The notes beneath the pieces are model-generated. The model was not told where the DNA came from and did not search any database. It was given only the letters and a program-made list of their open reading frames with translations. A stretch of 61,966 nucleotides of DNA from Calditrichaceae bacterium (lineage in GTDB: Bacteria; Calditrichota; Calditrichia; RBG-13-44-9; J075), in NCBI GenBank assembly GCA_013360445.1, contig JABWBP010000039.1, positions 1-61,966 of the forward strand. The letters are read 5' to 3'. A program made the translations under genes and the position numbers. This document shows, piece after piece, positions 1-8,795 of this stretch. Within the stretch, counting starts at the first letter, position 1. Every line of letters starts with the position of its first letter.

Positions 1-179
1 TTACCACATGGTTCGATAAACTCACCATGCAAAGGCCACAGAGAGCGCAGAGATATGGAAAAGTTTGCTAAACAAACCCATTTTGCAGAAAAAAATGTTC
101 CATATAACGGAATAACGGTTCTAAATGCTCAAAAACCTTCCTCTGTGACCTCTGTGATCTCTGTGGCTGAATAGTAACG
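1..179. mobile_element. MITE-like CACAGAG element, copy 1, cut by the window start
   Basis: The first ~30 bases are nearly identical to 46133-46162, inside a full copy of the same element (46119-46296); a third copy lies at 33788-33961. The left part carries CACAGAG words near 38-50 and the right part carries the complement CTCTGTG at 140-165, so the two ends could pair. The left terminal repeat would lie before base 1; the right end has decayed to about AGTAACG at 173-179. No coding capacity is seen, so movement would depend on a transposase elsewhere. Confidence 0.6.
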
Positions 180-180
180 A

Positions 181-246
181 TTCAAGATTCAAAACTCAAG
201 ATTCAAGACTCAAGACTCGAAACTCAAAACCCGAAACCCGAAACTC
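181..246. repeat. degenerate tandem word array (CAAGATT / CAAGACT / CGAAACC)
   Basis: About eight imperfect copies of an 8-9 base word drift from CAAGATT through CAAGACTC to CCGAAACC directly upstream of the PASTA gene. It occupies the place where a promoter and ribosome binding site would be expected. Confidence 0.6.
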
Positions 247-253
247 CCCGCCC

Positions 254-1072
254 ATGCACGTAATCGAAAAAATCAAAGAATATCAACTGAAGCAGAAGTT
301 CCTGGAACTGGTCTGGTGGAAGAAGCTTCTGGTTGTTTTAGCCGCTTTTTTTGTTTTTGTTTTGATCATTGATGCCATGGTGATGCCTCTTTACACCCGG
401 CATGGTTCGGAATACCAGCTTCCCGACGTTACCGAAAAACAGGCCGCGGAGGCAGAAGAGATTCTCGATGACCAGGGCTTCGCCGCCATCATTCAGGATT
501 CGGCGTATGACGGGTATTATCCTCCCGGAACGGTGATTCGTCAAAATCCCCCGCCTTACGCCACGGTCAAAAAAGGGCGCCGGGTGTACCTGGTGATCAG
601 CAGCGGGGAGAAGCCGATCTACATGCCCAACCTGCTCAAAGAGAGCCTGACCAACGCGGAATTACGCCTGCGGGAGACCGGATTGGAGCTGAACAGAACC
701 TATTGGGAATATTCCGAAGACGTTCCTTACCGCGGCGTGGTTATCGGGCAGTCAGTGCCGGCCGGGGAGCTGGTGGCTGCTTCTCAGAAAATCAATTTGA
801 CCGTGAGCCTGGGACCGCCGCCTTCCTCGTTTACGATCCCCCGGGTGGTGGGGAAAAGCCTGGAAACGGCAATGAACGAACTGGCCGCGGTGGGCATCAC
901 CCCGGATCGCATTATCGTCAAATCCCGCTACCAGCCCAACCTGGTGCCGCAGACCATCATCTCCCAGTCCGTAGAGGAGGGGACCCTGGCGCCGGAGGTG
1001 GATGTGATCGAATTAACGGTCAGCACCGACCGGCTGCCCCAGCGGCAGGAACAGGGGGGCGGGCGGCCTTAG
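254..1072 (+). CDS. membrane-anchored protein with three PASTA domains
   Basis: The 272-residue protein has a short cytoplasmic N-terminus, one hydrophobic segment at about residues 24-46 and an extracytoplasmic part made of three PASTA repeats (about 52-117, 119-186 and 190-258). The typical pattern is visible: a P-x-V/L start, a helix with repeated A-E-L residues, then a G-x-V-I/V-x-Q-x-P turn (VIRQNPPP near residue 95). PASTA domains bind peptidoglycan stem peptides or the uncross-linked wall. There is no kinase domain, unlike PknB/StkP, and no transpeptidase domain. In FCB genomes a stand-alone PASTA protein often precedes rpe, as here. The ATG lacks a strong Shine-Dalgarno sequence and is preceded by a repeat array. 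The exact cell-wall role is inference. Confidence 0.85.
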   Translation: MHVIEKIKEYQLKQKFLELVWWKKLLVVLAAFFVFVLIIDAMVMPLYTRHGSEYQLPDVTEKQAAEAEEILDDQGFAAIIQDSAYDGYYPPGTVIRQNPPPYATVKKGRRVYLVISSGEKPIYMPNLLKESLTNAELRLRETGLELNRTYWEYSEDVPYRGVVIGQSVPAGELVAASQKINLTVSLGPPPSSFTIPRVVGKSLETAMNELAAVGITPDRIIVKSRYQPNLVPQTIISQSVEEGTLAPEVDVIELTVSTDRLPQRQEQGGGRP

Positions 1073-1083
1073 CCGGCCGGAGC

Positions 1084-1343
1084 ATCAGGAGTGCAAAACT
1101 TCAGTTTTGCACAGGCATAGACAGCGTGCAAAACGGGCGCACGACAAATTGTACAAATTAGTAAAGATTAGGAGATTCCAGACTTGCCCCTTTGGGGCAT
1201 TCGCAGGAATGACAGCCAAGATGCTGGTTTCTATGCCATTCCGGCTGTAGCGAAGCGAAATGCCGGTCATAGACTCCTTCGGAGAATCTCCAGATGTGCA
1301 AGTTGTCGTGCGCCCTGCAAAACTGAAGTTTTGCACTCCTGAT
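1084..1343. mobile_element. 260-bp nested inverted-repeat (MITE-like) element
   Basis: Positions 1084-1111 and 1316-1343 are perfect 28-bp inverted repeats, and each arm is itself a palindrome (10-bp arms GTGCAAAACT / AGTTTTGCAC around 2 nt). Inside lie two further matched pairs: GGGCGCACGACAA at 1135-1147 with its complement at 1303-1315, and GGAGATTCC at 1171 with its near complement at 1281-1291. The element fills almost the whole gap between the PASTA gene and rpe and encodes nothing. Confidence 0.75.
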
Positions 1344-1372
1344 AAATCGCAAATCCGAAATAAAGAACGGCC

Positions 1373-2071
1373 ATGCCAACCGGCGATTACAAAATTCTTC
1401 CCTCCATCCTCTCCGCGGATCATGGGCAATTTGTGCAGGAGGCGGCTGCGGTGGATATTCCGGAGGTTGACTATCTGCACCTGGATGTGATGGACGGGCA
1501 TTTTGTGCCCAATATTACCTTTGGCCCCCAGGTAGCGGCGTCCCTCAAAAAGCATACCCGCTTCAGGCTCGACGTGCATTTGATGATCGAAGACGTGGAT
1601 TTTTATATTCCCCGGTTTGCCGCGGCGGGGGCGGATATGATCACTATCCACCAGGAAGCGGCGGCGCATTTGCAGCGCAGTATTTCATTGATTCGCGAAA
1701 GCGGCGCGAAGGCCGGGGTAGCGCTCAACCCCGCCACCTCCCTGGAAACTCTGCGCTGGGTGCTCGGGGAGGTGGATCTGGTGCTGGTGATGAGCGTGAA
1801 TCCCGGTTTTGGAGGGCAAAAATTCATCGAGGCGAGCGTGGAGAAAATCCGCGTGCTGCGGGAGATCAAAGAACGGGGCAAATATCGGTTTACGATTGAG
1901 GTGGACGGGGGGATCGACGCGCGCACCGCGCCGTTGGTGTACCAGGCCGGGGCGAGCTACCTGGTGGCCGGGAACGCGATTTTCGGCGCGGAAAATCGCC
2001 CTGAGGCAATTCGTAAAATGATCCGCGCTATCGAAGAGGATCAACAGCGCCGGCGTTCGATTCAGGTCTGA
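1373..2071 (+). CDS. rpe: ribulose-phosphate 3-epimerase
   Basis: The enzyme interconverts D-ribulose 5-phosphate and D-xylulose 5-phosphate in the cytoplasmic pentose phosphate pathway. The 232-residue TIM barrel has family-normal length. Visible signatures are HLDVMDGHFVPN (metal ligands H36 and D38, catalytic D38), VHLMI with H69, MSVNPGFGGQ, and EVDGGI with the second catalytic Asp D178. The first strand ILPSILSAD is canonical. Its last bases overlap the end of the convergent gene at 2062 by 10 bp. Transcription with the PASTA gene is possible, but a 260-bp repeat element separates them. Confidence 0.97.
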   Translation: MPTGDYKILPSILSADHGQFVQEAAAVDIPEVDYLHLDVMDGHFVPNITFGPQVAASLKKHTRFRLDVHLMIEDVDFYIPRFAAAGADMITIHQEAAAHLQRSISLIRESGAKAGVALNPATSLETLRWVLGEVDLVLVMSVNPGFGGQKFIEASVEKIRVLREIKERGKYRFTIEVDGGIDARTAPLVYQAGASYLVAGNAIFGAENRPEAIRKMIRAIEEDQQRRRSIQV

Positions 2072-2550
2072 AAATTTTTTTTGAACTTCTCCTCCAAAAA
2101 ACCCTTCAACTGCTCAAAGTTCTCGAAAAGCTCCGTGGTGCAGCCTAAAATCCAGCTGCTGATGCCGGCCCGGGGAATCTTGCTGACCATATAAACCGGA
2201 ATGTTGCGATGATAAGCCAGGGTCAATTCCCCATGGGTGCCGCCGCCGTTCAGCACGTGCTCATCCCACAAACAGACCACGTAATCGGTTTTGTTGAGCA
2301 AGATATCCAGGTCGGTATTGATCAGCTTGCGCATGGTGCGGCGGAACTGCGGCAGGTCGGTTTCCTTCCAGCGCCGGAACTCCCGGAACTCTTCCGCGCT
2401 CAGCAGGTGGTTTTCTTCGACGCAGGGGTTGAAAACCCGGTGGCCCAGGGTTCCGGCCAGGAATCGAGAAATCTCCTCCCGCCAGGCCCTGCCGCCGTCG
2501 GGAGCGTGTTCGATAGCGCCGGCTAAATAGACCAGCATGGTTGAATCCAT
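2062..2550 (-). CDS. nucleoside 2-deoxyribosyltransferase-like protein
   Basis: The 162-residue protein begins with an LVYLAGAIE motif followed by a GRAWREEI helix, as in the nucleoside 2-deoxyribosyltransferase / DUF4406-like Rossmann family. It continues with a DxxxLNKTDYVVCLWDE segment, in which an acidic residue follows the fourth strand, and GGGTHGELTLAY, resembling the GT-x-x-E nucleophile region. Such enzymes move or hydrolyse deoxyribose on nucleobases or nucleotides. The substrate is not deducible. It stands alone and convergent with rpe. Either Met1 or Met5 could be the start; no strong Shine-Dalgarno sequence is present. The family is moderately sure, the activity inferred. Confidence 0.65.
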   Translation of the reverse strand: MDSTMLVYLAGAIEHAPDGGRAWREEISRFLAGTLGHRVFNPCVEENHLLSAEEFREFRRWKETDLPQFRRTMRKLINTDLDILLNKTDYVVCLWDEHVLNGGGTHGELTLAYHRNIPVYMVSKIPRAGISSWILGCTTELFENFEQLKGFLEEKFKKNFQT

Positions 2551-2578
2551 TGTTATATTCGATAACGATTAGTTTTAC

Positions 2579-2652
2579 ACTGTCAGGCCCGCGAAGGCGG
2601 GATCCATAACTCTCTGAAAATACTGGATTCCCGTTTTCACGGGAATGACAGT
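2579..2652. repeat. intergenic palindromic repeat (ggattcccg...cgggaatgac type)
   Basis: Outer arms ACTGTCA and TGACAGT enclose two smaller palindromes: CCCGC-GAAG-GCGGG, and ATTCCCG...CGGGAAT around TTTTCA. This is the kind of dispersed REP-like unit found in many bacterial genomes. A related fragment, ending in the same GGAATGACAG, lies at about 1203-1213. Confidence 0.55.
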
Positions 2653-2775
2653 TTACCTGTGAGGTTTTAACCCACGTTCGGTATAATAATGCTTCAAGGC
2701 GTGTTCGAGCGGTGAAATCCGGAAGTCGCCGTTCCTTTCCGAAGGAATTTCCGATCGGAGCGCTCCGGGCGCGCT

Positions 2776-3192
2776 TCATTTCATCGGCACTACCAGGATG
2801 GGGCAGCTAACCATGTCGAATACCCGTTCATCGGTAGAGTCGATGAACGCCGCAAGAAATTTGTTTTTCCGGCGATGCCCGACGATGAGCAGGTCCGCCT
2901 GGTGGGTGGCGTTGGCAATCTCATCGGTGCAGGACTCCCCTTCCACAATGTTAATCCGGATCTCCCCGGCTTCCCGGGGGTAACCGGATTGGCGGAACAT
3001 TTCCCGGATATCTTCTTCCGTGACCAGCGGCAGAGAATCCATCATCAAGTAAGCTCTTCCGGCGGCGGGATCATTCACGTGGAGAACCGAAAGATCCGCG
3101 TTCAGCAATTTTTTCAGCCGCACCGCTTCGCGGATGACGTTACTCTCTTCCGCTTTCCCGGCAAGGGAGAGGATGATTTTTTGGTAGGGCAT
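2776..3192 (-). CDS. universal stress protein (UspA family)
   Basis: The 138-residue single-domain protein starts with a KIILSLAGKAEE strand, has LSVLHVNDP in the second strand and ends with the family tail CPILVVP. The usual nucleotide loop G-2x-G-9x-G-S/T is altered to VGHRRKNKFLAAFIDSTDERV, so ATP binding may be lost or atypical. USPs are cytoplasmic dimers linked to stress and energy state. The gene stands alone between the deoxyribosyltransferase-like gene and the lytic transglycosylase, all leftward. The family is confident, the partner unknown. Confidence 0.85.
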   Translation of the reverse strand: MPYQKIILSLAGKAEESNVIREAVRLKKLLNADLSVLHVNDPAAGRAYLMMDSLPLVTEEDIREMFRQSGYPREAGEIRINIVEGESCTDEIANATHQADLLIVGHRRKNKFLAAFIDSTDERVFDMVSCPILVVPMK

Positions 3193-3313
3193 GATAAGTG
3201 TTCCCCGGCGTTTTGGGTAAATGGATCGACATCTTCCTGCTTTTACGAATTTTGAGACTGGCGTGCAACTCGCTGCGTTGGGCGGCTCATTCCGGCCCCC
3301 GGCCGGGAAGCGA

Positions 3314-5707
3314 TCAAAGACTGAATATACTCAGAACCTCGCCCACCCTCACGCCGCTGTCACGCTTTCCGTTCGCGATCTGAATGGCGCGCACACTGGT
3401 ATCGAACTGCCTGGCTATATCGGAGAGGGTTTCCCGTCCCTGAACCCGGTATTTGTGAAATTTCATATTCTTGCCGGAAACGATCTTCAATCGCTGTCCC
3501 GCCTTTATCTGGCTGCTTCCCAGGCCGTTCCAGTACATAATCTCTCTTACCGAAACCCCGAACATATTGGCAATATCACTGAGGGTATTCCCGGAGGCCA
3601 CCTGGTAGGCAAAGGTTTCCCCCTCGGCGATCGTCTGCCTTACCAGCACCCCTGACCCGCCATGGTCATTAGCGGTACTGCTGGCCGGGGGCGGGGTATG
3701 GCTTTGCGCGTTGCGTTCCTGAACCCTGGACGCCGTTCCCCGGTTGCCGCGAATATAGACGGTGAGGGTATTTCCGGCAATGATCCGGTTCCCCTGGACG
3801 CCATTCCAGTCTCGAAGATCATCGGCGCTGACGCCATAACGCCGGGCAATCCCGGAGAGCGTTTCTCCCCGCCGGATTTTATGGGAAGCGGTGCTCCAAT
3901 AGTAATCCGTTTCTTTGATGGCAATAACGTCGCCGGGTTGAATGTCGCGGCTGGAAAGGTGCGGATTCCAGGCTTCCAACTGCTCGATTGAGGTTCCGAA
4001 CCAGTTTGCGATCTGCACCAGGCTGTTGCCGCTCTGTACCTGGTAGCGAATATCGTTGCCGGACGGGGAAGCCGCCGTCTCCTGCTCTTGCCGGGTATTC
4101 GCCGGGTAGCCGCGGCCATCCCGGCTGTTTGCAGAATATCCCCGCATCCCACGGTCATTGGCATCAACGCTCTGGCTTCCCCGGGATGAAGATTGCGCCG
4201 GTTGGCGGGGGGGAGAGGTGTTTTTGGTTGCGACCGGGGGAGGCGTTTTGACATACTGGGTGATCTTCTTTTCCGTTCCCCGGGGAACGAACAGGGGGTA
4301 ATCCAGCACCCGCGCCGGGGTGGCAGTGGCGCCCGGCTCCAAATCCGGGTTCAGAGCGATGAGGCTTTCGACCGAGATTCCCGCAGCCTCGGCAATCCGG
4401 CTCAAGCTGGTCTGGCGCGGAACCAGCACGGTTCGGTAGCTGGATTCATCCGGGAAAGGAACATCCTCGAACCCGAAACGGGGAGGGTGGCCGGGTTGCG
4501 CCATCACAATGGCGGCGAAAATTTGGGGAACGTATTCCCGGGTTTCGTGCTTCAGCACCGTGGTTTTTTCCCGCAGCGCCCAGAAACTCCGGTCTTTGAA
4601 ATCGTCCAACTGCCGCAGGGCCTGGCGGGTTTTGCCGGCCCCGGAATTGTAGGAGCTGAGCGCCAGGGTAAAACTTCCTAACTCTAACAAGAGGTCCTTC
4701 AGATACTCCCGGGCGGCAACGGCAGATTTGACCGGGGAATAGCGTTCATCGGTCCATTTGTTGATTTTTAGCTTATACATCAGCCCGGTAGATTTGATGA
4801 ACTGAAACATCCCCACCGCGTTGGAGCGGCTTTTGGCGACCGGGTTGAATCCCGATTCGATGAAAGCAAGGTAGATGATCTCTTCCGGAAATCCTTTCGC
4901 GATGAAGTACTCTTTCAGCGCCGGGATATATTTACGGGAGCGCCGCAGGGTGCGCTCGAAGAATTCCCGGTAGTGCGGTTCGTTTTGAAAGCGGCGGATG
5001 TAGTATTCGATTTCTTTGACGAAATCGGACGGTAATTGGAAATCTTCCCGCTCCCCCATGTGAATGGCTACTTCCCGAATCTCGTACTGGATAAAATTGT
5101 GCAAATTCTGGTCAAAGTAGGATTTTCCGTTCAAGCCCGGGAGGGTGAAACGAATATCCGCCTGGGAAGCGGGATTATTGGCGGCCGCGCCGTTGCTCGG
5201 TTCATCGGGGGTCCAGGTGGTTTCTGCGGAGGAATCTTCCGCAGCCGGCTCTTCCGCTTCTTCGGCGGCTGCGGGGAGGGCGGGCAACCCGATTTGCGGC
5301 GCCATGCCCGCGTTGCCGGCGTTGTCTGGAATCTGCACCGGTTCCGCAGAGGCGGTTTGAGGGGAGCGCCCGGCCCGCAGTTCCTCTTCCAGAATGGCAA
5401 AAGACAAACCCGCTTCGGAAGGAGAGAAATGGCGGTCTAAAAAGTCGATCTTTTCCGCATCGGTTTTTAGATTTAACTGATCCAGAACCTGCTTGGCGGC
5501 AGCCAGCTCTTTCGCGGATTTGGTGAGATCGTTTCCCTTGTAGGCGCTTATCGCGGCGCGGGCGTGGCGCTCGGCTTCCGCCAGAATCGCGGTTTCCGGC
5601 GAATCGCCTCGAATGCCTCGCTCCGGCGCCGCGCAGTTAAGAAGACATGCGCCGATGAAGATCAACATGCTCCATGCGATCAGGTATCGCATCTTATATC
5701 GCTCCAT
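3314..5707 (-). CDS. lytic murein transglycosylase lipoprotein with five LysM domains (MltD-like)
   Basis: The 797-residue protein begins with a lipoprotein signal peptide ending in the lipobox L-L-N-C (about residues 22-25), so it should be anchored in an envelope membrane. A Pro/Ala/Glu-rich linker follows. The SLT domain (about residues 235-390) shows the catalytic Glu in AFIESGFNP, then SNAVGMFQFI and ALSSYNSGAG. Five LysM modules follow; the last ends at the C-terminus with GEVLSIFSL. The enzyme cleaves the MurNAc-GlcNAc bond with formation of 1,6-anhydroMurNAc. E. coli MltD is shorter, with two LysM; five is high. The linker between modules 1 and 2 is Ser/Arg/Gly-rich. A Met at residue 6 is an alternative start. 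Confidence 0.93.
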   Translation of the reverse strand: MERYKMRYLIAWSMLIFIGACLLNCAAPERGIRGDSPETAILAEAERHARAAISAYKGNDLTKSAKELAAAKQVLDQLNLKTDAEKIDFLDRHFSPSEAGLSFAILEEELRAGRSPQTASAEPVQIPDNAGNAGMAPQIGLPALPAAAEEAEEPAAEDSSAETTWTPDEPSNGAAANNPASQADIRFTLPGLNGKSYFDQNLHNFIQYEIREVAIHMGEREDFQLPSDFVKEIEYYIRRFQNEPHYREFFERTLRRSRKYIPALKEYFIAKGFPEEIIYLAFIESGFNPVAKSRSNAVGMFQFIKSTGLMYKLKINKWTDERYSPVKSAVAAREYLKDLLLELGSFTLALSSYNSGAGKTRQALRQLDDFKDRSFWALREKTTVLKHETREYVPQIFAAIVMAQPGHPPRFGFEDVPFPDESSYRTVLVPRQTSLSRIAEAAGISVESLIALNPDLEPGATATPARVLDYPLFVPRGTEKKITQYVKTPPPVATKNTSPPRQPAQSSSRGSQSVDANDRGMRGYSANSRDGRGYPANTRQEQETAASPSGNDIRYQVQSGNSLVQIANWFGTSIEQLEAWNPHLSSRDIQPGDVIAIKETDYYWSTASHKIRRGETLSGIARRYGVSADDLRDWNGVQGNRIIAGNTLTVYIRGNRGTASRVQERNAQSHTPPPASSTANDHGGSGVLVRQTIAEGETFAYQVASGNTLSDIANMFGVSVREIMYWNGLGSSQIKAGQRLKIVSGKNMKFHKYRVQGRETLSDIARQFDTSVRAIQIANGKRDSGVRVGEVLSIFSL

Positions 5708-5761
5708 GATTTTGTATCCCCCGGTAATTCCTTTTATTCCAACTTAACTCCCCCGTGGTGA

Positions 5762-5887
5762 TCATAACCCCATCAAAATTCGCAGACGGTCTTCAATTTC
5801 AGCTAATATGGAAACACCTTCCTTTTCGGCAAGCTCCCGGAGGAGTTTCCGGCCGGCTTCACTAATCCTGACCGTGGCGGTGCTCAT
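5762..5887 (-). CDS. 41-residue ribbon-helix-helix-like protein (orphan antitoxin fragment)
   Basis: A short leftward reading frame encodes 41 residues beginning MSTATVRISEAGRKLLRELA. This matches the N-terminal strand and first helix of ribbon-helix-helix antitoxins. It is preceded by GGAG eight bases before the ATG, so translation is plausible. Such antitoxins usually run to 70-80 residues and are followed by a toxin. Here the frame stops after DRLRILMGL and no toxin follows. It may be a decayed antitoxin or a minimal RHH protein. Confidence 0.5.
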   Translation of the reverse strand: MSTATVRISEAGRKLLRELAEKEGVSILAEIEDRLRILMGL

Positions 5888-6022
5888 ATCGTTCTCTCCA
5901 TAATTTGATCTAATATACAGATTTGCAGCCAATTTTGCCAACGGTTTGTTGGCGCTATGCCAAATTGCCGGTTAGCAATGCCGGTCGCTGAAATTCGCGC
6001 CGGGCCGGAGGGCTTGGCGTTT

Positions 6023-6484
6023 CTATTCGAACGACGGTTTGGAAACCGGCGGGGCGCTCTTGTTCACCCCTACCCCGTGAATGTAAACCATCTCACCTCC
6101 CAACAGGCCGGTGCGGAACAAAAAAAGCAGCGCGGCGGCGCTGGCAAGGTAGTAAATCCACTTGAGCGGTTTTTGAAAGAGGCGCAGCTTGATGAACAGG
6201 AAGCGCAGCGCGGCCAGGCTTAGGAAACTCCACATGGTGATCTGCCCGCTGTTGCGATGGGTCTGCACCAGCGCTTCGATCTCCGCGGGAATCTCCACCC
6301 GGCTTGCGGCCTGGTTGCCGGTCAGCACCGCCCCCACCGCGCACATCGCACCGATTACCAGCATCCAGCTGGCGACCTGGTAAAAGGTTTCCTTTTTGGT
6401 AATCAGGTAGAGAAAATCGCTGATCACGGCCACGGAGAGCAGCGCAATGGTAAAATGCACGATGACCGGGTGGAAGTAGTACAT
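6023..6484 (-). CDS. DUF2231-like four-helix membrane protein
   Basis: The 153-residue protein starts with MYYFHPVIVHFTIALL, the typical HPxxVHFPI/T opening of DUF2231 membrane proteins, and has about four transmembrane helices. I chose the ATG at 6484 because upstream codons fall in a tandem repeat (6510-6664) and give a low-complexity MAHSAERMAHSAE stretch unlike protein. The conserved His residues in the first helix suggest a heme- or metal-linked role in some relatives; the function here is unknown. It follows recG in the same direction. Confidence 0.75.
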   Translation of the reverse strand: MYYFHPVIVHFTIALLSVAVISDFLYLITKKETFYQVASWMLVIGAMCAVGAVLTGNQAASRVEIPAEIEALVQTHRNSGQITMWSFLSLAALRFLFIKLRLFQKPLKWIYYLASAAALLFLFRTGLLGGEMVYIHGVGVNKSAPPVSKPSFE

Positions 6485-6509
6485 CCTGACTAACCTTTTT
6501 TCGTTTTCG

Positions 6510-6664
6510 GCAGAGCGTATGGCGCATAGGGCATAGCGCATAGGGCGGCAGGGTGCGGAGCATTCTCCGAACCTCGCTTGCTTTAGTTCTCTGCGCTTTG
6601 CACCATGCTCTATGCCCTCTGCGCTATGCGCCATGCGCTCTGCGCTATGCGCCATGCGCTTTGC
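6510..6664. repeat. inverted arms of tandem GCGCTATGC words
   Basis: The left arm (6510-6546) repeats GCGCATAGGGCATA words. The right arm (6591-6664) repeats the complement, TATGCGCCATGCGCTCTGC, about four times. The arms could fold into a long imperfect hairpin just after the recG stop and before the DUF2231 gene. Confidence 0.6.
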
Positions 6665-8767
6665 TCAGGCAATATTCGCCATCTGGAATTTATCCACAAA
6701 GCGTTGTTTGAAATGCCGGCGCACCCCGGCGTGCTCCGGGAGGCGCAGGTGGGGATCTTTTTCCACCAGGGCGAAGGCGTCCTTGCGGGCGGTTTCGATA
6801 ATGTTCCGGTCGCTGACCAGGTCGGCGTATTTGAGATCCGGCATCCCGTGCTGGCGGGTGCCGAAAAATTCTCCGCCGCCGCGCAAACGCAAGTCTTCTT
6901 CCGCGATCACGAAGCCGTCGTTGGTCTTGACCATTACTTCCATGCGCTCCCGGGCCACCTCGTTAACATCCGCCGGGGTGATCAAAATGCAGTAGGATTG
7001 TTTTTCGCCCCGCCCCACCCGCCCGCGCAACTGGTGCAGCTGGCTCAGCCCGAAGCGGTCTGCGTGCTCGATGAGCATAACCGTGGCTTCCGGCACGTCC
7101 ACCCCCACTTCGATGACCGTGGTAGCAATCAGCATCTGGGTCGCCCCGCTCTTGAAATTCTCCATAATCCGCTCCTTCTCGGCCATCTTCAAGCGCCCGT
7201 GCAGCAGCTCCAGTCGAAAATCCGGGAAAATTTCTTTCTGCAAAAAATGATACGCTTCCGTGGCCGCCTTCAAATCCAATTTTTCCGATTCTTCGACCAG
7301 GGGATAGACCACGTAGGCGCGCTCCTGCTGCGCCAGGCGCTCGCGCATAAAAGCGAACACTTTTTCCAGGCGGTCTTCGCTGCGCCAGAAGGTGCGGATT
7401 TCCTGCCGCCCCGGGGGCATCTCATCGAGCACCGAGACGTCTAAATCGCCGTAGAGGGTTAGCGCCAGGGTGCGGGGGATGGGGGTGGCGGTCATTACTA
7501 ACACGTGCGGAGTCTGGCCTTTGCGGATCAACTCGGAGCGCTGCACCACCCCGAAGCGGTGCTGCTCGTCGATTACCGCCAATCCTAAATTGTGGAACTG
7601 CACCGCCTCCTGGATGAGCGCGTGGGTTCCCACTACTAAATCCACCTTCCCCTCGGCAATGCGCTGCTGCACGGCTCTTTTGGCGCGCTCCGGCAGGCTG
7701 CCTAACAGCAGGGCGGTTTTGAGGGAGGGGTCTTTCAACAGGCTGCGAATGTTGAAAAAGTGTTGCTGGGCAAGGATTTCCGTGGGGGCCATCAGCGCGC
7801 CCTGGTATCCTGCGGCGATGGCCATCTGCGTGGCTAACAGCGCCAGCACGGTTTTCCCGGAGCCTACGTCGCCCTGCACTAAGCGATTCATGGGCTGGCC
7901 GCCCGCTAAATCCTGCCGGATTTCCTCCAGGACCCGCATTTGCGCCCCGGTAAGGGAAAAAGGGAGGGAACGGATGCGATTTTCCAACTGCGCCGGTTCT
8001 ACGGGGATGGGAATCCCTACCGCCGGGGAATAATAAAAATGTTTTCGCAGGGCGATGAGCAGTTGCAGGTAAAACAGTTCTTCGTATTTGAAGCGCCGCC
8101 AGACCTGCTGCAGCTTCTCGGTTGAATCCGGAAAGTGCATTTGCCGGTAGGCTTCCCGGCGGGAGATCAGGCGGTAGCGCTTTTGCAGGTAATCCGGGAG
8201 GGTTTCCGGGATTTCCCCGGCAAATTTTTGCAGCGCCTGGGAGATGATCCGGCGAAACGCATAGTTGCTCACCCCGGCGTCTTTCAATTCCTGCCCGGAG
8301 GGGTAAATGGGGATCAACTGCCCGGTGTTCAACTGCTCTTTCTCTTCGCTGATGACGTCGAAATCCGGGTGCACCAACTGCCAATACTTGTAGCGCGACA
8401 CTTTCCCGCTGAGGGCCACGGTTTGATTTTTTTGAAAAATCCGGTCGAAAATATCGGCCTGGTTGAACCATACCGCTTCCAACAGGCCGGTTCCGTCGTA
8501 AATGCGGATGATCAGCCGCCGCTTCCCGAAACGCACCAGATCCTTGCCCACCACTTCTCCCATCACCGTGACGGTCTCGTCGGCGTTCAGGTCGCGGATC
8601 AAACGTACGTCGCTGCGGTCTAAATACCGGCGGGGGCGGAAGTCCAGCAAATCCTCCAGGGTGTGGATTTCCACCCCCCGCAGCGATTCGGCGCGCCGCG
8701 GGCCTACCCCTTTCAAATACTCCACCGGGGTCTGGAGAGAATTTTGCCGGGTTTCGGAGGCATTCAT
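6665..8767 (-). CDS. recG: ATP-dependent DNA helicase RecG
   Basis: RecG remodels stalled forks and branch-migrates Holliday junctions. The 700-residue protein has the N-terminal wedge (OB-fold) region: a helix-hairpin-helix-like VEYLKGVGPRRAESL at the start, then DLLDFRPRRYLDR. The helicase core follows, with Walker A GDVGSGKT (about residue 298), the Q/TGALMAPTEILAQQH motif, a DEQH box, TATPIPRTLAL, the RecG-typical LHGRLK, and QLHQLRGRVGRG. Length is family-normal. It lies downstream of lolD on the same strand, with a word-repeat element between them. Start ATG at 8767; no strong Shine-Dalgarno sequence seen. Confidence 0.97.
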   Translation of the reverse strand: MNASETRQNSLQTPVEYLKGVGPRRAESLRGVEIHTLEDLLDFRPRRYLDRSDVRLIRDLNADETVTVMGEVVGKDLVRFGKRRLIIRIYDGTGLLEAVWFNQADIFDRIFQKNQTVALSGKVSRYKYWQLVHPDFDVISEEKEQLNTGQLIPIYPSGQELKDAGVSNYAFRRIISQALQKFAGEIPETLPDYLQKRYRLISRREAYRQMHFPDSTEKLQQVWRRFKYEELFYLQLLIALRKHFYYSPAVGIPIPVEPAQLENRIRSLPFSLTGAQMRVLEEIRQDLAGGQPMNRLVQGDVGSGKTVLALLATQMAIAAGYQGALMAPTEILAQQHFFNIRSLLKDPSLKTALLLGSLPERAKRAVQQRIAEGKVDLVVGTHALIQEAVQFHNLGLAVIDEQHRFGVVQRSELIRKGQTPHVLVMTATPIPRTLALTLYGDLDVSVLDEMPPGRQEIRTFWRSEDRLEKVFAFMRERLAQQERAYVVYPLVEESEKLDLKAATEAYHFLQKEIFPDFRLELLHGRLKMAEKERIMENFKSGATQMLIATTVIEVGVDVPEATVMLIEHADRFGLSQLHQLRGRVGRGEKQSYCILITPADVNEVARERMEVMVKTNDGFVIAEEDLRLRGGGEFFGTRQHGMPDLKYADLVSDRNIIETARKDAFALVEKDPHLRLPEHAGVRRHFKQRFVDKFQMANIA

Positions 8768-8795
8768 GTTAACATCGTCGGTTGATCTTGCTGAA

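Noticed and set aside
2776-5707. UspA, transglycosylase and PASTA genes as a cell-wall operon
   Set aside because: The PASTA gene is on the opposite strand and the gaps are unremarkable; there is no sign of coupling.
6485-6655. N-terminal extension of the DUF2231 protein (MAHSAERMAHSAE...)
   Set aside because: Encoded by the GCGCTATGC word repeat; the HPVIVHF start at 6484 matches the family.
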